Assembly: GCF_000143415.4 (NCBI RefSeq)
Contig: NW_003314296.1
Location: 186,001-250,000 of the forward strand
DNA: 64,000 bases
Direction of reading: 5' to 3'
DNA from: Selaginella moellendorffii
Lineage: Eukaryota > Streptophyta > Lycopodiopsida > Selaginellales > Selaginellaceae
Of this stretch, positions 1 to 11,023 are shown one piece after another (the stretch's first letter is position 1; every line of letters starts with the position of its first letter). The translations under genes were made by a program, and so were the position numbers. Below the pieces are notes generated by a model. That model was not told where the DNA came from. It made no database searches and saw nothing but the letters and a program-made list of their open reading frames with translations.

Positions 1-2
1 GA

Positions 3-211
3 GCAGCTTCGCTGAGCTACACAACCAACACGCTCATGGACATGTACACGAAGTATGGGTATTTGACAGGGTGGTTTCGCAAGACGTTTCATGGAACGTC
101 TTGATGCTTGGCTATGCTGAGAACGGAGAAGAGTCTCTTATGTTGCAGCTACTCCAAGTGACGGCTGGTGCTGCAAGCCCAAGGCTTGGGGCTGTCTCGC
201 CGCCAAAGTAA
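3..211 (+). pseudogene. PPR-protein gene fragment, frameshifted
   Basis: The first frame reads TNTLMDMYTKYGYL. After a frame change near base 62-70 a second frame reads DVSWNVLMLGYAENGEE, then a stop at 209-211. Both strings match the typical plant pentatricopeptide pattern (NTLIDMYAKCG followed by DVVSWNxMLxGYAENG), the core of PLS-type PPR proteins that act on organelle RNA. The window edge cuts the left side. The frameshift and early stop suggest a relic rather than a working gene. Confidence 0.55.
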
Positions 212-1475
212 AAGAAAATCACTGAGCAGCATTTTCTCTATTGCCTCGCTCCTCGTGTCAAACTATCCTGAGCTTGGATCTCCTTGTGACGGTGCTGGCA
301 TGCTTGTCAATCTAGTACTTTCTCACAGGTGAGACATTCTTTTAGCTTTCAGAACTTGTCAACTCCTGGTGCTCGCGATGCAGATCTCAACTTGTAGAAA
401 TCACCATCCCAACTATCCTATGCATTTTAACGTTATTGTGCTCTGTTTTTGAAAAAAATCCATCATCAAGGTACTTGGTCTATTTTATTTGCTTTTTTCC
501 AAAGGATTCCATCTGATACTGCAACGAGAAGCCGAGAATATGATTGTGGAGGCATAAATTGCCTTGTTGCTCGTGTTCCTCTCAACTGAAAGGTACTACG
601 TCGCTCATATCAAACTTAGGCCAGCAATTCAAAGCTACTGGATGCTCTCTTCCGGTGGCACAAATTACGATTTATAAGTGGCATGGATTATTTTTTAATG
701 ATCTTTTGGCTTTGATGTATATATTTACTCTCCTTTGGAGTGTGTATAATGCTGTAATATGAGGACCAGAAAGTCTCGAAATCTATAACATGGTGTTGGG
801 AAAGTAATTCCAGGGAGAAGTTACATTAGATGATGAGAGCTACTGGTGCTTTCAAGAGTGATTCCATTTGAATGTACTAGGTTAACCGCAACTTTGGGGG
901 ACGGAGCACGACAAACAATCGCCGAGAGATTGCCAGGGCTTTGACACAGTTAGATCGCACTAAAGAGAAATAACTACACACCATTTGATCATCAAATTAA
1001 GGAGGTGGCTGACAAATCGAAAGTGAAAGAGAACTAGAGCTGTTATACAGATAAGTGGTGGAGGACTTTACTGCTAACACTCTCTCCTGTTTAGCTGAGT
1101 CCTGCAACAGCTAATCAATCCTTGCTAGTCTGCTCGAAACACTAGTATCCTTTAGCTGAGTCCTCCTGGCTAATCTGCTGTTACGACTATGCCTGCTGCA
1201 AGTAATCTTCAACACCTCTATATCTAATTTGTTGCCAATCTCCTGCTACCAAAATACTAGTCTCCTTAGCTGAGCCCTCTTGGCTAATCTGCTACTATAT
1301 CTAAAGACAACATTCTTTCCTCTACCCGCTTCCTAGCTTCGGCTATACTTATCGGCTACTTCGGCTATACTTCGGCTATACTTCTCTAAACACCTGCTCA
1401 ACCTGCTTCTACGTAACTAATCTTCATAGTCCATCCCAGTACTGGACTATGTCCTGCTCTATGGTTGCTGCTAAC
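212..1475. other. no gene recognised; short local repeats
   Basis: I see no convincing coding region. A roughly 30-base unit (core TTAGCTGAGTCCT then GGCTAATCTGCT) occurs three times between about 1,091 and 1,297. A CTTCGGCTATA unit is repeated in tandem at about 1,336-1,384. Confidence 0.4.
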
Positions 1476-1984
1476 TTAATCCATGTCCTCTGCCCCCCAC
1501 ACCTGTTTGATGCTGCCTTCGTTACTTGACCACTTCTGCTTCGAAACTGCTGTGTAATAACTTCTGCTTCGAACGAAACGTGACCTGCTTAATAGGAAGC
1601 GAGGAAATAACAGGGCGTGAAGCGGCAGGGGAGCGAAGTGAGTGGCGCGGAGGAGGGAGGAACAAACAACATCAGCAGCGGCAGCAGCAGCAAGGACATA
1701 AAGTCTTACGCTTCTTGATGGGCACCACAAGACTATAAACATCGGCATGGTCTGTTGGGTAGAGGCCCTTGCAGATGAATCCACATTCCCATGTTGCCCT
1801 CCGCCATACAGGAACCATACGGAAAATAAGTCCTTCGCATTGTTGGCCAGCTTGGACAGCATGGGTTCCAAGTTCCAGCTCCACCATAAGCTATGTTCCA
1901 GCCCCACCATTTAGCAGCCTGTATAAAAAAAGACATAAAACGCTGAGAGATTGACAACGAAGAAACAAGGAAATCGAGAAACAA
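1476..1984 (-). other. overlapping small open frames, unassigned
   Basis: Three minus-strand frames of 71-144 codons overlap here and none is recognised. One contains a Cys/Trp-rich stretch (WNPCCPSWPT). They may be exons of a decayed gene. I cannot choose a frame, so no CDS is called. Confidence 0.2.
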
Positions 1985-2029
1985 TACCTTTTCATCTCGG
2001 CCACCCAGCTTGAGAGCACAAGCTTACGG

Positions 2030-2354
2030 CATTGAGAGATAAGCTTCTTCCAAACACACCAGCCAGTCGAGATAGTGGCTGTCCGAGCCCCTTAAGATAG
2101 AAGTCGTTGCTCAAGCTCTTCAGCTCGTTCGTCTCCTTGGTGTGGAGCTTCTTGGGATCTAGCGTCACCTTTTATCCAGTCACGTTGAGCATCTCGCGCT
2201 TGGTTTCCAGCTCCTCCTCCTCCTCCGCTCTGATCTGTCGCATCAGGCATTTGAGTTCCAGTTCCTTCAGATCATTCGCTTTGCGTTGCTCGGCGACCGA
2301 AGTGTTGAGTCGCTCGACCACTTGAGCTGCATTGAAGTCCTGGAAGCAAAACAC
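2030..2354 (-). pseudogene. charged coiled-coil gene fragment with in-frame stop
   Basis: The minus strand reads a 60-residue, strongly charged heptad-like stretch (VVERLNTSVAEQRKAND, then RAEEEEELETKRE). After one TAA the same frame continues as KVTLDPKKLHTKETNELKS up to about 2,030. Continuity across the stop suggests a broken exon of a coiled-coil protein. The family is not recognised. Confidence 0.25.
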
Positions 2355-2817
2355 GAAAAGAGATTAGCAAGAATAAACAGTGAAGCTCAAACTAAGATTG
2401 CTAGAAACTCGAGGCTAAGGTTGCTGAGAACCCGGAGATGCTACGCAGAAAAGCTTGGAGATAGAAGCAAGCTGATGGAAGCAGAAAAACTAAAAAATAA
2501 AAGCAACGTAAGTTCTCGGAGATGGAAGCAACTTAGAGACGGAGATGGAAAAACTCAAAGATGAAAGGTTGGCTAGGAATAGCCAAGGAACAAACTCCAA
2601 GGAGTGCGAAGAAGCTCTTAAAAATTGATTCAAGATTCACGATCGATGCTACTGTGATAACATTTGTAACTGTGTGTGTAGCTTGGAACTCTCCCACTTC
2701 TTTCGACGTTAAATTCTGGCTCACAAACCGAGTAAGATTTAGAAAACTGCGAGAAAACTTACCAAGAGCCGAAGGACCGAGAGACGTGGCGAAGGAAAAC
2801 GCTGGTGGATAACGGAA
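2355..2817. other. no gene recognised
   Basis: The sequence lies downstream of the transporter gene (its 3' side). A purine-rich stretch at about 2,390-2,580 repeats variants of GAAGCAAGCTGATGGAAGCA. No supported coding region. Confidence 0.4.
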
Positions 2818-4365
2818 CTACGAAACTTGTCCTCGCAGTTCCCGGTGCTGGTCACCTCCTCGATCATCTGGAACGAGCTGTATCAGCTGCTGCTGCTGCT
2901 GGCCGCCGTGATCTTGTTCAGGAGGAGGAGGAGGAGGAGCAATGATCTCCGTGTCCACAGCAAACTCCACCCATTTCTTGGACTTGACGAACATGATCGC
3001 CGGGTACAAGACGATCCCCACGGCAGCCACGCCGCAGCTCACAAAGATCGTCCGCATGGAAGCCAGGCACATCACCAGCACCAGGAACGCCGAGGGTGGC
3101 AGGCAAAACATCACCACCCCGAGCGTCCCGAGCTGGAGCTTGAACGGCCTGTGGAGATCCGGGCGCTTCACTCGCAGCCAGATGAAAGCCGCGAACTCGA
3201 GCAGCATCCCCACGCAGTAGAGAAAGTTGAGCAGCTCCACGATCTCCTGGAAAGTCATCCACGACAGCAGCACCACCCCGGTGGCCGAGCACAAAATCCC
3301 CAGGACTGGAGTGCCGTGCTTGGATCGCCTCGCAAAGATCCTGGGGAGCATCCCAATCTCCGCCATGCCCAGGAGCTGGAAAGAGTCGCTGCTCATCTCG
3401 GCCTCGAAGAGACCCATGTTGGACAGCGCCGCCGCGGAGTTGATCCACCACTTGAGCCACTGCCCTCCAATCTCCCGGCCGATGTCCGCGAAGTAGCCAT
3501 CCTCCCAGTCCTCGCGGTGGAGATCCAGCACTCCAGTGCCCGCCAGCAGTGGAATGATATACGAGATCACCACCAAGAGCACTGCCGCGAAGAGAGCTCG
3601 AGGAAACGTCTCGCTGGGTCGCTCGATCTCGCCGGCTAGAGTGCTGGCCTTGTCCCAGAAGTTTAGATTCCAGAAGAGGCTGTTGAGGTACCCGCGCCAC
3701 TGTGTCTCACGGATGCTCACGACGATCCATCGCCGCGGTTTGATCCGCGGAAGAGCTAGAATCCCCATGATCGCGAATGGCAGCAGCGAGAAGAATGCCA
3801 AGAGGATGGCCGCGAAGCCGACGATGGTGAGCCCCCTGTAATTCACGAATGTGAGCAGCGCCGTGAGGATCGCGAGCGTGGGGTACCTCGCGGCGGCGGT
3901 GGCGAAGACTGGCACCGATCGCTTGATGTAGTCGAGGAAGAGGACCGGGTAGAGCGCATTGTCGATGACGCCGCTCAGCCACTTCCAGAATCCCTCCTGG
4001 AATCCCCAGAAGGGGCCAAAGGCGGCCGAGATCCAGAGGACGTAGCCGCCGTTGGCTGGAAACGCTGTGGCGAGCTCCGCCGTGATGAGGGCCTCGGGGA
4101 CGCTCCACAGGAAGGGGAAGATGATGAACCCTAGAATCGCCAGCAGTGGCCCGGCCGCCCTCACGGAATCCTCCACCCCGAACGGCCCGCCAGAGACCTC
4201 GTAGAAGATGAGCGCGACGAGAGGGAAGAATGAGAGCTTAGATCGCTGCTGATGCTCGCTTGCCTGGAATCGATTGATCGACGATTCATCCATCCAAGAT
4301 TTCCTGTTCCAACCTGTGCTGGGACGATCTACATCGGTGGAGATGCTCTGCGAGGCCGCGATCAC
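2818..4365 (-). CDS. polyamine/amino-acid transporter (PUT/LAT family)
   Basis: This is an intronless 515-residue membrane protein of the amino acid-polyamine-organocation (APC) superfamily, closest by eye to plant PUT (polyamine uptake transporter, LAT-like) proteins. Family landmarks are [18 protein letters not shown] in the first membrane segment, [20 protein letters not shown] in the second and [17 protein letters not shown] in the third, followed by about nine more hydrophobic segments. The N-terminal ~50 residues are hydrophilic. The C-terminal tail carries proline and glutamine runs, the usual disordered cytosolic tail. Length (about 480-530 in the family) and lack of introns fit. The start at 4,365 is the first Met of the frame. 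The expected role is proton-coupled import of polyamines or related cations (paraquat is a known substrate of relatives). It shares a divergent promoter with the CLE gene. Confidence 0.93.
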   Translation of the reverse strand: MIAASQSISTDVDRPSTGWNRKSWMDESSINRFQASEHQQRSKLSFFPLVALIFYEVSGGPFGVEDSVRAAGPLLAILGFIIFPFLWSVPEALITAELATAFPANGGYVLWISAAFGPFWGFQEGFWKWLSGVIDNALYPVLFLDYIKRSVPVFATAAARYPTLAILTALLTFVNYRGLTIVGFAAILLAFFSLLPFAIMGILALPRIKPRRWIVVSIRETQWRGYLNSLFWNLNFWDKASTLAGEIERPSETFPRALFAAVLLVVISYIIPLLAGTGVLDLHREDWEDGYFADIGREIGGQWLKWWINSAAALSNMGLFEAEMSSDSFQLLGMAEIGMLPRIFARRSKHGTPVLGILCSATGVVLLSWMTFQEIVELLNFLYCVGMLLEFAAFIWLRVKRPDLHRPFKLQLGTLGVVMFCLPPSAFLVLVMCLASMRTIFVSCGVAAVGIVLYPAIMFVKSKKWVEFAVDTEIIAPPPPPPEQDHGGQQQQQLIQLVPDDRGGDQHRELRGQVS

Positions 4366-4753
4366 GGCGGCGGCGCCACTGCCGCCACGGCTCTCGAGCG
4401 TGGCGCCTCTTCATCCCAAAACCCTGACCTAAACGAATGTTCACTTTGTTTGAAAAGATTCGCGCGGGAAATTGGTATAATTCCTTCCATGTGACGGGCA
4501 TGATTCCGCGGTATCTTTTGTTTTCCTCTTGGGGCTCGGGTTCGATCCATCATGGGCTTTTCTTCTTTAATGAAATTGGCACCGTTGGATTCACCCGTCA
4601 TCGCGACTGGACGGGCAGCCGTACGCGTACCAAGCGTCGATCGTACTCGTCGCGCGTTTAAGCATTTTGGTTTTAAACCCTAACTCTTCGTCCTCGTTTC
4701 CCCTCTTCCAGTGTGGAGAAGAAAGAGAGGAGCGATCGATCGATCCCAATGCA
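4366..4753. promoter_or_regulatory. shared divergent promoter region, PUT and CLE genes
   Basis: 388 bp separate the start codons of the minus-strand transporter and the plus-strand CLE gene, so both 5' regions must lie here. No TATA box is certain. Confidence 0.45.
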
Positions 4754-5131
4754 ATGGCGCCTTCTCTTGCGCGCTCCTCGGCGACGCTCGCGCTGCTGCT
4801 GCTGCTGCTGCTTCTAGCGATCGGCATTGAATCGACATCGCGCGGGGGAGTCAAGAATCCGGTAAGAAAATCCGGAAATCCTCTTCTTTTCTCTCGATCC
4901 CTCCCCTCCTCATCGATCGCTCACGAAATATCTCGATCCTGGCAGATTATCACCAGCGACAACCGAAGATTTCTACTCCGGCGCTCCGCGGGATTCTCGA
5001 CGTCGTTCCACTTGAGCTGCCCGGGCGATGATTGCCGCCAAGCTCCGGGGCACGATGCCTTCGCGGCTTCCGACCGCCTGGTGCCTTCCGGCCCGGATCC
5101 TCTGCATCATCGGATCAGAGTCCACAATTGA
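4754..5131 (+). CDS. CLE (CLAVATA3/ESR-related) peptide precursor
   Basis: Exons 4,754-4,861 and 4,946-5,131 give a 97-residue secreted pre-propeptide. Residues 1-22 form a leucine-rich signal peptide (MAPSLARSSATLALLLLLLL). The variable middle ends in the 12-residue CLE motif RLVPSGPDPLHH at residues 80-91, with a short RIRVHN tail. The two Pro-Gly-Pro positions (VPSGP) and LHH match CLV3-type peptides. The product is expected to be cleaved and sensed outside the cell by leucine-rich receptor kinases in meristem signalling. The 84-bp intron (GTAAG...CAG) is a multiple of three and lacks stops, so unspliced mRNA would still encode the CLE motif with 28 extra residues. The start at 4,754 is chosen because the signal peptide follows it directly. 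Confidence 0.88.
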   Translation: MAPSLARSSATLALLLLLLLLAIGIESTSRGGVKNPVRKSGNPLLFSRSLPSSSIAHEISRSWQIITSDNRRFLLRRSAGFSTSFHLSCPGDDCRQAPGHDAFAASDRLVPSGPDPLHHRIRVHN

Positions 5132-6752
5132 GGCGCACAGAGGTTCTTCGTTTCCTGCGATCTCATCTTTCTTCTAGAGTAGTATCGTAGTGGCGGCGCG
5201 GCATTGCTACTGCTGGAGAAGCCACAAAGCTCTTTTTGCTCCGACACGTATCGGTTTTGGACAGTTTCTTGAGATGCTGCTCTGGGTGTGAAGGTGGGAA
5301 TTCGGTGCTCGTCGCGGACAGGGAGAGGGAGAGGGAGAGGGAGAGAGTGAGAAGTTAATTGCGGCTGTCGCGCAGGCAGCCACCTCTCTTCCTTTTGGAG
5401 CTGCTGCTCATCAATGGCACCGAATTTCCCCAAAGCAAGCTCCTTTCTTCCTGGCTAACTTTTCCTTTTGCTTTGTTTCTCTCTTTTCTTGGCAGAGCCG
5501 CATTACAGAGTTCTAGGCAACGTGAATGCTGTCTGATCCAGGTACTCTGACAATGTTCTTCTCCTTGACATGATTCTTCCACTGTTTTGTCAGATCCCAG
5601 AGCGTGATCCCAGCTGATCAAAATATGTTCTTCGACTGGTCCAAAGCCAGAGCAACTTGGTTCTTTCAGGTACTGTGAATCGATTCACTTAGACGCAGGT
5701 GTCTACCTAGAGCAGAGAGTTCCTTTGCTTTGGTCTATAGGTGCGTTTGTTCCTTTCCATTTGTTCCTTGTGCGCTTGTCAGTATAGACTACCAGCTAGT
5801 AACCATCCATCCAGTGCCTCTGCTGATAGAAAAAGGAAGAAATTTTTGTCTATCCTCTCCTTTTCCAGTGATAGTGTCGGGACAATGAGAGTGTGAAGGG
5901 AATGTGTCTTTAGCTGTTTTATTCGTTGTCTGTTGGAATCCACATGTGACAAACCATGGGCGATAGAAAATCTATTTCCTTGATATTTGGCTAACAAACT
6001 CTCATTGTTACTCGCAGGCCTGGCCAGCCATATCCATGGATTAAGCTTTGGAGATCGAGATGGAGCCAGGGAAGAAAATATCGAGAAGGGCCGTGTCCTT
6101 GCTAAAGGTTCCAATCTAAACCACGCTCCGGGAAGATCCAGGTACTAAACGTGGGTATCTTATCTTATATTCTCTCGCAGAGGTTCTTTCTTGTTAGCGG
6201 CACGGAGCCAAAAGTTTCTCTCCGTCCGTACGCCAAGGACACGCCTATTGAAGGCAACCACATGGGCTATAAAAATACGATAGGTACTACCATTGATGGA
6301 GATGATCTCGTCGTGTAGAAGCGCTTCTTCTCTTCTCTTCTCTCCGAGCATCTTGTATTTATGAATGGAACGCGAATATGCGTTTCCACCATTTAAAACT
6401 TGCCTGACCGTGCGTGGGTTCCCATGAGGAAATCTTTTTCAAAATAGAAATAGAATTTTAGAAATAATGGATCATATCATAATCATGTGAAATTTCACAC
6501 AACATTAGCATTAACGGGGATTATAGGACGGGCGAGATGCGGATTTTCGTGAAGGTTGGGGTAATGGTTGACAAGTGGAATTTCAAACATGGGATGGGAG
6601 AGGCATCACAAGATCATCAAAACGGCTTACTATAATCCGTCAGTCTCATGCTTCTTGGTGGGCGCCACAAAACCCAGCTAATGAATGAATGAATGAAATG
6701 CAAACACCTTTCCACTTTAGAGATTCATGAAACTTATCTTCCAGCTTTCCAA
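5132..6752. other. no gene recognised; 3' side of CLE and RibB-like genes
   Basis: The region should hold the 3' UTRs of the two convergent genes. A GGGAGA microsatellite lies at about 5,319-5,347. The phrase CAGGTACT recurs at about 5,540, 5,668 and 6,139, reminiscent of splice donors, so 3' UTR introns are possible. No coding frame is supported. Confidence 0.4.
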
Positions 6753-7747
6753 TCAAGCTAAGCCATTGGTGAAATCAAATATCTCTTGGCCTGCTAAGAA
6801 TGGTACTTGGTGCTTTTCAGCCCAGAATCTGGCATCCTGAAGTGGAAGGGCTCCAAAGTCATCACCCTCATTACACAGCATCACACAGCCAACCTAGAAG
6901 GATCAGTTAGCATCTACAAATTACAGGAATATCAATCAGAGGAAAAAGAATCATACAAAGCTAACAGAATTAAAACGGTCAAAGGAAAAAGGAAAAAGGA
7001 AAGAAAAAGAGAAAAGCTTGAGAGAAAACATGCAAGTTAGCATCTTAATATCATAGAAAGCACAGGAATATCAATCAGAGCAAAAAGAATCATACAAAGC
7101 TAACAGATGATTACAACAGTCAGGAAAAATAATAGAGAGAAAAAGCCTACCATGAGAGGAGAGATCCCTGCTGCTTTGGCAAGGGCCACTGATAGCTCAG
7201 TGTGGCCCTGCCTAGCTCTCAAGCCCAAAGAGTTCTCCACACACAGAAAAATATGGCCTGGAGCATGAAATTCTCTCCCAAATGCCTCTTGGGCACTTGT
7301 AAGAGGCTTGACAATACCACCATTGCCATTGGAGGCACAGCTGTGCTCGCCCCACAGGCCAGCCAGGCGGCGACACGTGTAGCTCCTCTCCACGTCGGAC
7401 GCCCCAGTCTTGAGGCTCCTGTGGTCCAAAGAGATTCCAACCGAGCATGAGCCCTGGCACATTACCGTACCTTTGGCACTGCACTGCAGCACGGGGTGGG
7501 AATGGGCCATGGCCAGCACCTGACCCATGTACGGCAGCCCGAACGTCGTGGCCACCTCGCTGCCAATGGCGATGTAGAGCTCGCCCCCGGCCTGCGTACG
7601 GAGAGTACGGAGCGCGCCCGGGGTGGTGGTGGCCGCCGGGAAGAACAAGTCGGTCTCGCCCTCGCGGCTCTCCGAGTCGAGAATGGCGACGCATTTGCCA
7701 CTGGCCAGAGCTTCCAGTGCCTGGCGGATGATCGAGGACGGTGGCAT
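6753..7747 (-). CDS. ribB: RibB-like DHBP synthase, archaeal type
   Basis: Exons 7,151-7,747 and 6,753-6,893 (257-bp intron, phase 0) give 245 residues. The family converts ribulose 5-phosphate to 3,4-dihydroxy-2-butanone 4-phosphate plus formate for riboflavin synthesis. Motifs in order: ILDSESREGETDLFFPA (acidic, metal-binding loop), SVGISLDHRSLKTGASD, FGREFHAPGHIFL and RQGHTELSVALAKAAG. The second exon encodes VMLCNEGDD and FWAEKHQVPFLAG, then the stop. The REGETD loop and the second-exon ending resemble archaeal RibB; bacterial and normal plant enzymes have DRENEGD and are fused to GTP cyclohydrolase II. No such fusion is present. The start at 7,747 begins just before the IIRQALEAL helix as in relatives; an upstream ATG at 7,783 adds 12 residues. 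No transit peptide is obvious. It lies downstream of IRE1 on the same strand. Confidence 0.82.
6906..7107. repeat. duplicated ~55-bp segment inside the RibB-like intron
   Basis: A block containing CAGGAATATCAATCAGAG and GAATCATACAAAGCTAACAG occurs at about 6,924-6,967 and again at 7,064-7,107, separated by purine-rich DNA. It explains why this intron is longer than its neighbours. Confidence 0.7.
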
Positions 7748-8070
7748 TGCTCGCGTGATGCTGGGAGAGAACTTTAAAACCAAAGGAATGGAATCACTTA
7801 CGAACTTCTCGAAGAAACCAATGTAGAAGCTCGAGAAGCTAAAAAACGGGAGAGAAAAAGAGACCTGAGAAAAGGAGCAAGCGTTAGATATTTTGATGAA
7901 ACCACGAAACGATTATAAAGGGGAAGAGAGCCATACCTTGTTTGTCTTTGTCTCGCAGGCGCTGGTTGAAACAAGACAAAGAATTATCTGCAAGCGCACG
8001 AATCTTAAGGCCCAGAGCGCTCGAGCTGCTGCGAGTGGTCTTTCGCTGACACCGATAATAATGGAGTGTA

Positions 8071-10911
8071 TCATAAGTAGTCGTCGGCCTCGGAGAAATA
8101 TGGTTGGAACATTTCCTCCTCCCAACAGTGGTCTGCTATAACTTTGTAAACTTCCATGAGGAGCTTCGGAAATCTAGTCCGGAAGTAGCTCTCGTAGCCT
8201 TGAGGAATGCTTCCTAGTATTTGCTGCAAAGAAACCAAAAAGAACTCAGCAATTCGGTAGAAGAAGAGAAGTAAACCTTGGGAGAAAAGAGTTACCTGTA
8301 CATCGGCAGGAAGCTCCCTGTAATGGTTCGCCTTGTTACGAATGACCCTGAGTAAATCCCGCACGGCCTGATAGTTATATTGCCTGTAGCGGCCGAGGTT
8401 GTTGATGAGTAAAGGGTCCAGCTTCTCATCCCATGCTCCGCCCAACGCAGTCGGAGCCACGGCCTCCAGCGCAGTCAGTACCGCCGAGCTGGCTTCTCTA
8501 TCCTCGCGTTCGACACGATCGCTAGCAGTGATGAGAAACTGCAAGCGCTGTTGCGGGGGCCAGAAAAATGGATGAAGCTTTACTTGCATAGCAGTTGGTC
8601 TGTGTAAAACAGAAAAGGATTGATCAGAAATATATCCAAAGATTGTACCTGTCTTTGGGATCCATGGCAAGCAAACTTGAAATGATGTCGATAGCTTCTG
8701 GATAGTGATCTACAGCAAAGAGATCCATTTTACCAGACACAATGTTCATGTCACGCTCCAGTCGGCCTCCAAATGGATGCTGTCCGCCAGTGACGCAGAA
8801 GTAAAGGAGGCAACCAACGCTGAACATATCTACAGCTCGAGTTTGCCGCTCGCCCTGGATTTGTTCGGGTGCTTGCCAGCCGGAACTGCCCATACCTGTT
8901 TAAACATACGTAAAATCTTTCTCTTTCTTTTGTTTTTGGCAAATAGAATCGTACCAGTCGTAAGCTTGTCAATGCCTGACGCTCCATCATTCAGCCGCTT
9001 ACTGATTCCCATATCGGATATTTTTGCGCTCAGAAAAGTGCCACTCCGAAGAATCAAGACGTTTTGAGGCTTCAAGTCTCGATGAACATAGCCGAGCTTG
9101 TGAAGATGAACGAGTCCTTCCAAAACATCTCTGTAATGAAAAGCGAACAAGAAAATAGTACGTGAGCCAGCAACAAGAAAACTACCTCATCAGTCTCATG
9201 AGCAACGGGCTTGGAAGGCAGGACCTATCCCACAAGGTGAGCTTTTGCTGCAAAATCTCCTGGAGTTCTTTCTCCTCGAACTCGTTTACTTCAGTTCGAT
9301 TGTCTGCGCCAGCAGCGTGCACGACAATAAATGTTTCCAGGTTAAAGCTGCATCTCTCCAGAGCTATATAGACGAAGTCGTTGTCCTGCTCCATTGAGTA
9401 GTACCGCACCACATTTGGATGAGTATCCAGCTCGATGAGAGCAGCTATTTCCTTCGAGGCTTTGTGGTAAAAGCCGCTAAGTATCGACTTCACAGCTACC
9501 TGCCTCTGATCCAGCTTGCCTTCGAGAATCCTGGTGCCATGACTTCCGTAACCGATGACTATCTTAGAGATCGTCAAGCTCCCAATTCTTCCATCTGCAT
9601 CCTGCTTTTTCGGTTGATCCACTTTCGTATCATCCACCTGTTTACTAACGTTTTCTTGAGAGGCTCGATCACCCTTCGGACCTCTGCGTTTCTTCCGCTT
9701 TTGCTGCTGCTCCTTTTCCTTCTTCTGCTTTTCTTTCTGTCCAAAGTGTAGCACTCCTTTCAGCACCAGAGTTACCACAGCCAGACATGCAAGCAGTGCA
9801 CCGAAAAGCCACCCAACTGGAAAGCTTCCCCTGCCGCTGTTGGTGCTGTTTCTGGGATTGGATCCGCTAGGAAGTGCCAGAATCGCATTTGAAGGAGCCG
9901 AGACTGGAGGCAAGGTGTGGTTCTTGACAAGGTAGTCGAGGTAATACGGTGGCTCCACGATAATCGGTGTGAATTTCGTGCCTTGAAACGTGCGCTTGGA
10001 TGGCTTTCCATCAGAGACAAGCACAGTCAAGCTGGTTGTATTTCCTGCTGCGATACCTGGATAGTCGATATCCTCCGCCAAGTTGGCAACTTCCGAGAAT
10101 CGTATCGTCCACTTGACGGAGCCGGTTGAGACTTCGAAGCACGTCAAGGAATAATCTGTGCGTTGGAAGAAGAGGGGCTTAAAGTCCTTGAGCATCGAGG
10201 ATAGCAGCGGCTCCGCATCCTTCCCAGACGTTGTTCCGTTGATGTCAAACTTGTGGATCAGAGTCCCGGTGCTGGGGTCGACCACGAACACTGATTTCAA
10301 AGACGCCCCTATCACCACGCCACCCTCGCTCACGATCGGGCTCTCAGCAATGTACTTCTTCAAAGTCTCGTAATCCTGTGAAGAATAAAAAGTGTGAGCT
10401 CCAGAACCACAAATAAGTAAAAAAACAAGGCTTGGCTATGTAAATTCTACAAGAGCTCGACAGTGCTGGGAGGAAACTCTTCTATCAAGACTTGAAAGGA
10501 AAAACTAGAAAGGATTGCAAAAGAATTCACGTCCCTAAAAACGCGTAGCGGCTAAGAACCCAAGATACCTGGTCGAAATGCTCCGCCTCGTCGGCATACT
10601 GCTCAATCGGCTCAATCTCCACGAGCGAGCTCCCTCCAGACGAAAACGACCAGAAATACTTGCCAGTGTCATCGATCGCGTGCACAGTACCATCTGGCGT
10701 GAGCCTGAAACCTCTACAGTGCGAAAGTACATCGATTAGGCAGCGGCCACGACCTTCGATCGCTCACTTACAGTGAAGAATCCGAAAATTTGGGCGCCTG
10801 TGCAAGCGTTAGATCCGCCGCGACTGGATTTCCCGAAATTTCACCCGCGGATGGCCGTGTCGATTTGCCGCTGAGCCCTAGCGGCACGAGAAGGAGCAGC
10901 AATGCCAGCAT
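8071..10911 (-). CDS. IRE1: IRE1 kinase/endoribonuclease, ER stress sensor
   Basis: Seven exons (10,911-10,772; 10,713-10,569; 10,375-9,186; 9,130-8,955; 8,895-8,649; 8,599-8,296; 8,223-8,071), all GT-AG with phases that fit, give 784 residues. Signal peptide 1-15; luminal domain with LTPDGTVHAIDDTGKYFW; membrane segment about 282-305; a basic Lys-rich linker; then the kinase domain: Gly loop GYGSHG 370-375, VAVK with Lys391, HRDLKPQN from 508, and DMG 531-533 (the plant IRE1 form of DFG). The C-terminal KEN ribonuclease domain keeps Tyr707, Arg720, Asn721 and His725, with the same spacing as the yeast catalytic set Y1043/R1056/N1057/H1061. The protein sits in the ER membrane and is expected to splice bZIP60-type mRNA unconventionally. 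All parts look functional. Confidence 0.96.
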
Positions 10912-11023
10912 GCTTGACTTCCTAAAAGCCCTAATCTCGTGAACGTTTTACTTGAATATATATGTGTTTGACTATCATTGGCCAATGTTTTACCACCGTT
11001 GACTGGATGGATCCCTGTTTCAT
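10912..11023 (-). promoter_or_regulatory. compact IRE1 upstream region
   Basis: Only 112 bp separate the PDV2 stop from the IRE1 start. Reading towards IRE1, a GCCAAT (CCAAT-box) motif at about 10,980-10,985 is followed by an ATATATAT (TATA-like) run at about 10,956-10,963. The IRE1 promoter therefore probably extends into the PDV2 3' end. Confidence 0.4.

Noticed and set aside
544-762. 72-codon plus-strand frame with a hydrophobic end
   Set aside because: No signal of a family, no splice context, and AT-rich surroundings; probably chance.
2827-3639. 270-codon plus-strand open frame
   Set aside because: It is antisense to the transporter gene, rich in His/Arg/Gln as expected of a GC-rich mirror frame, and has no family resemblance.
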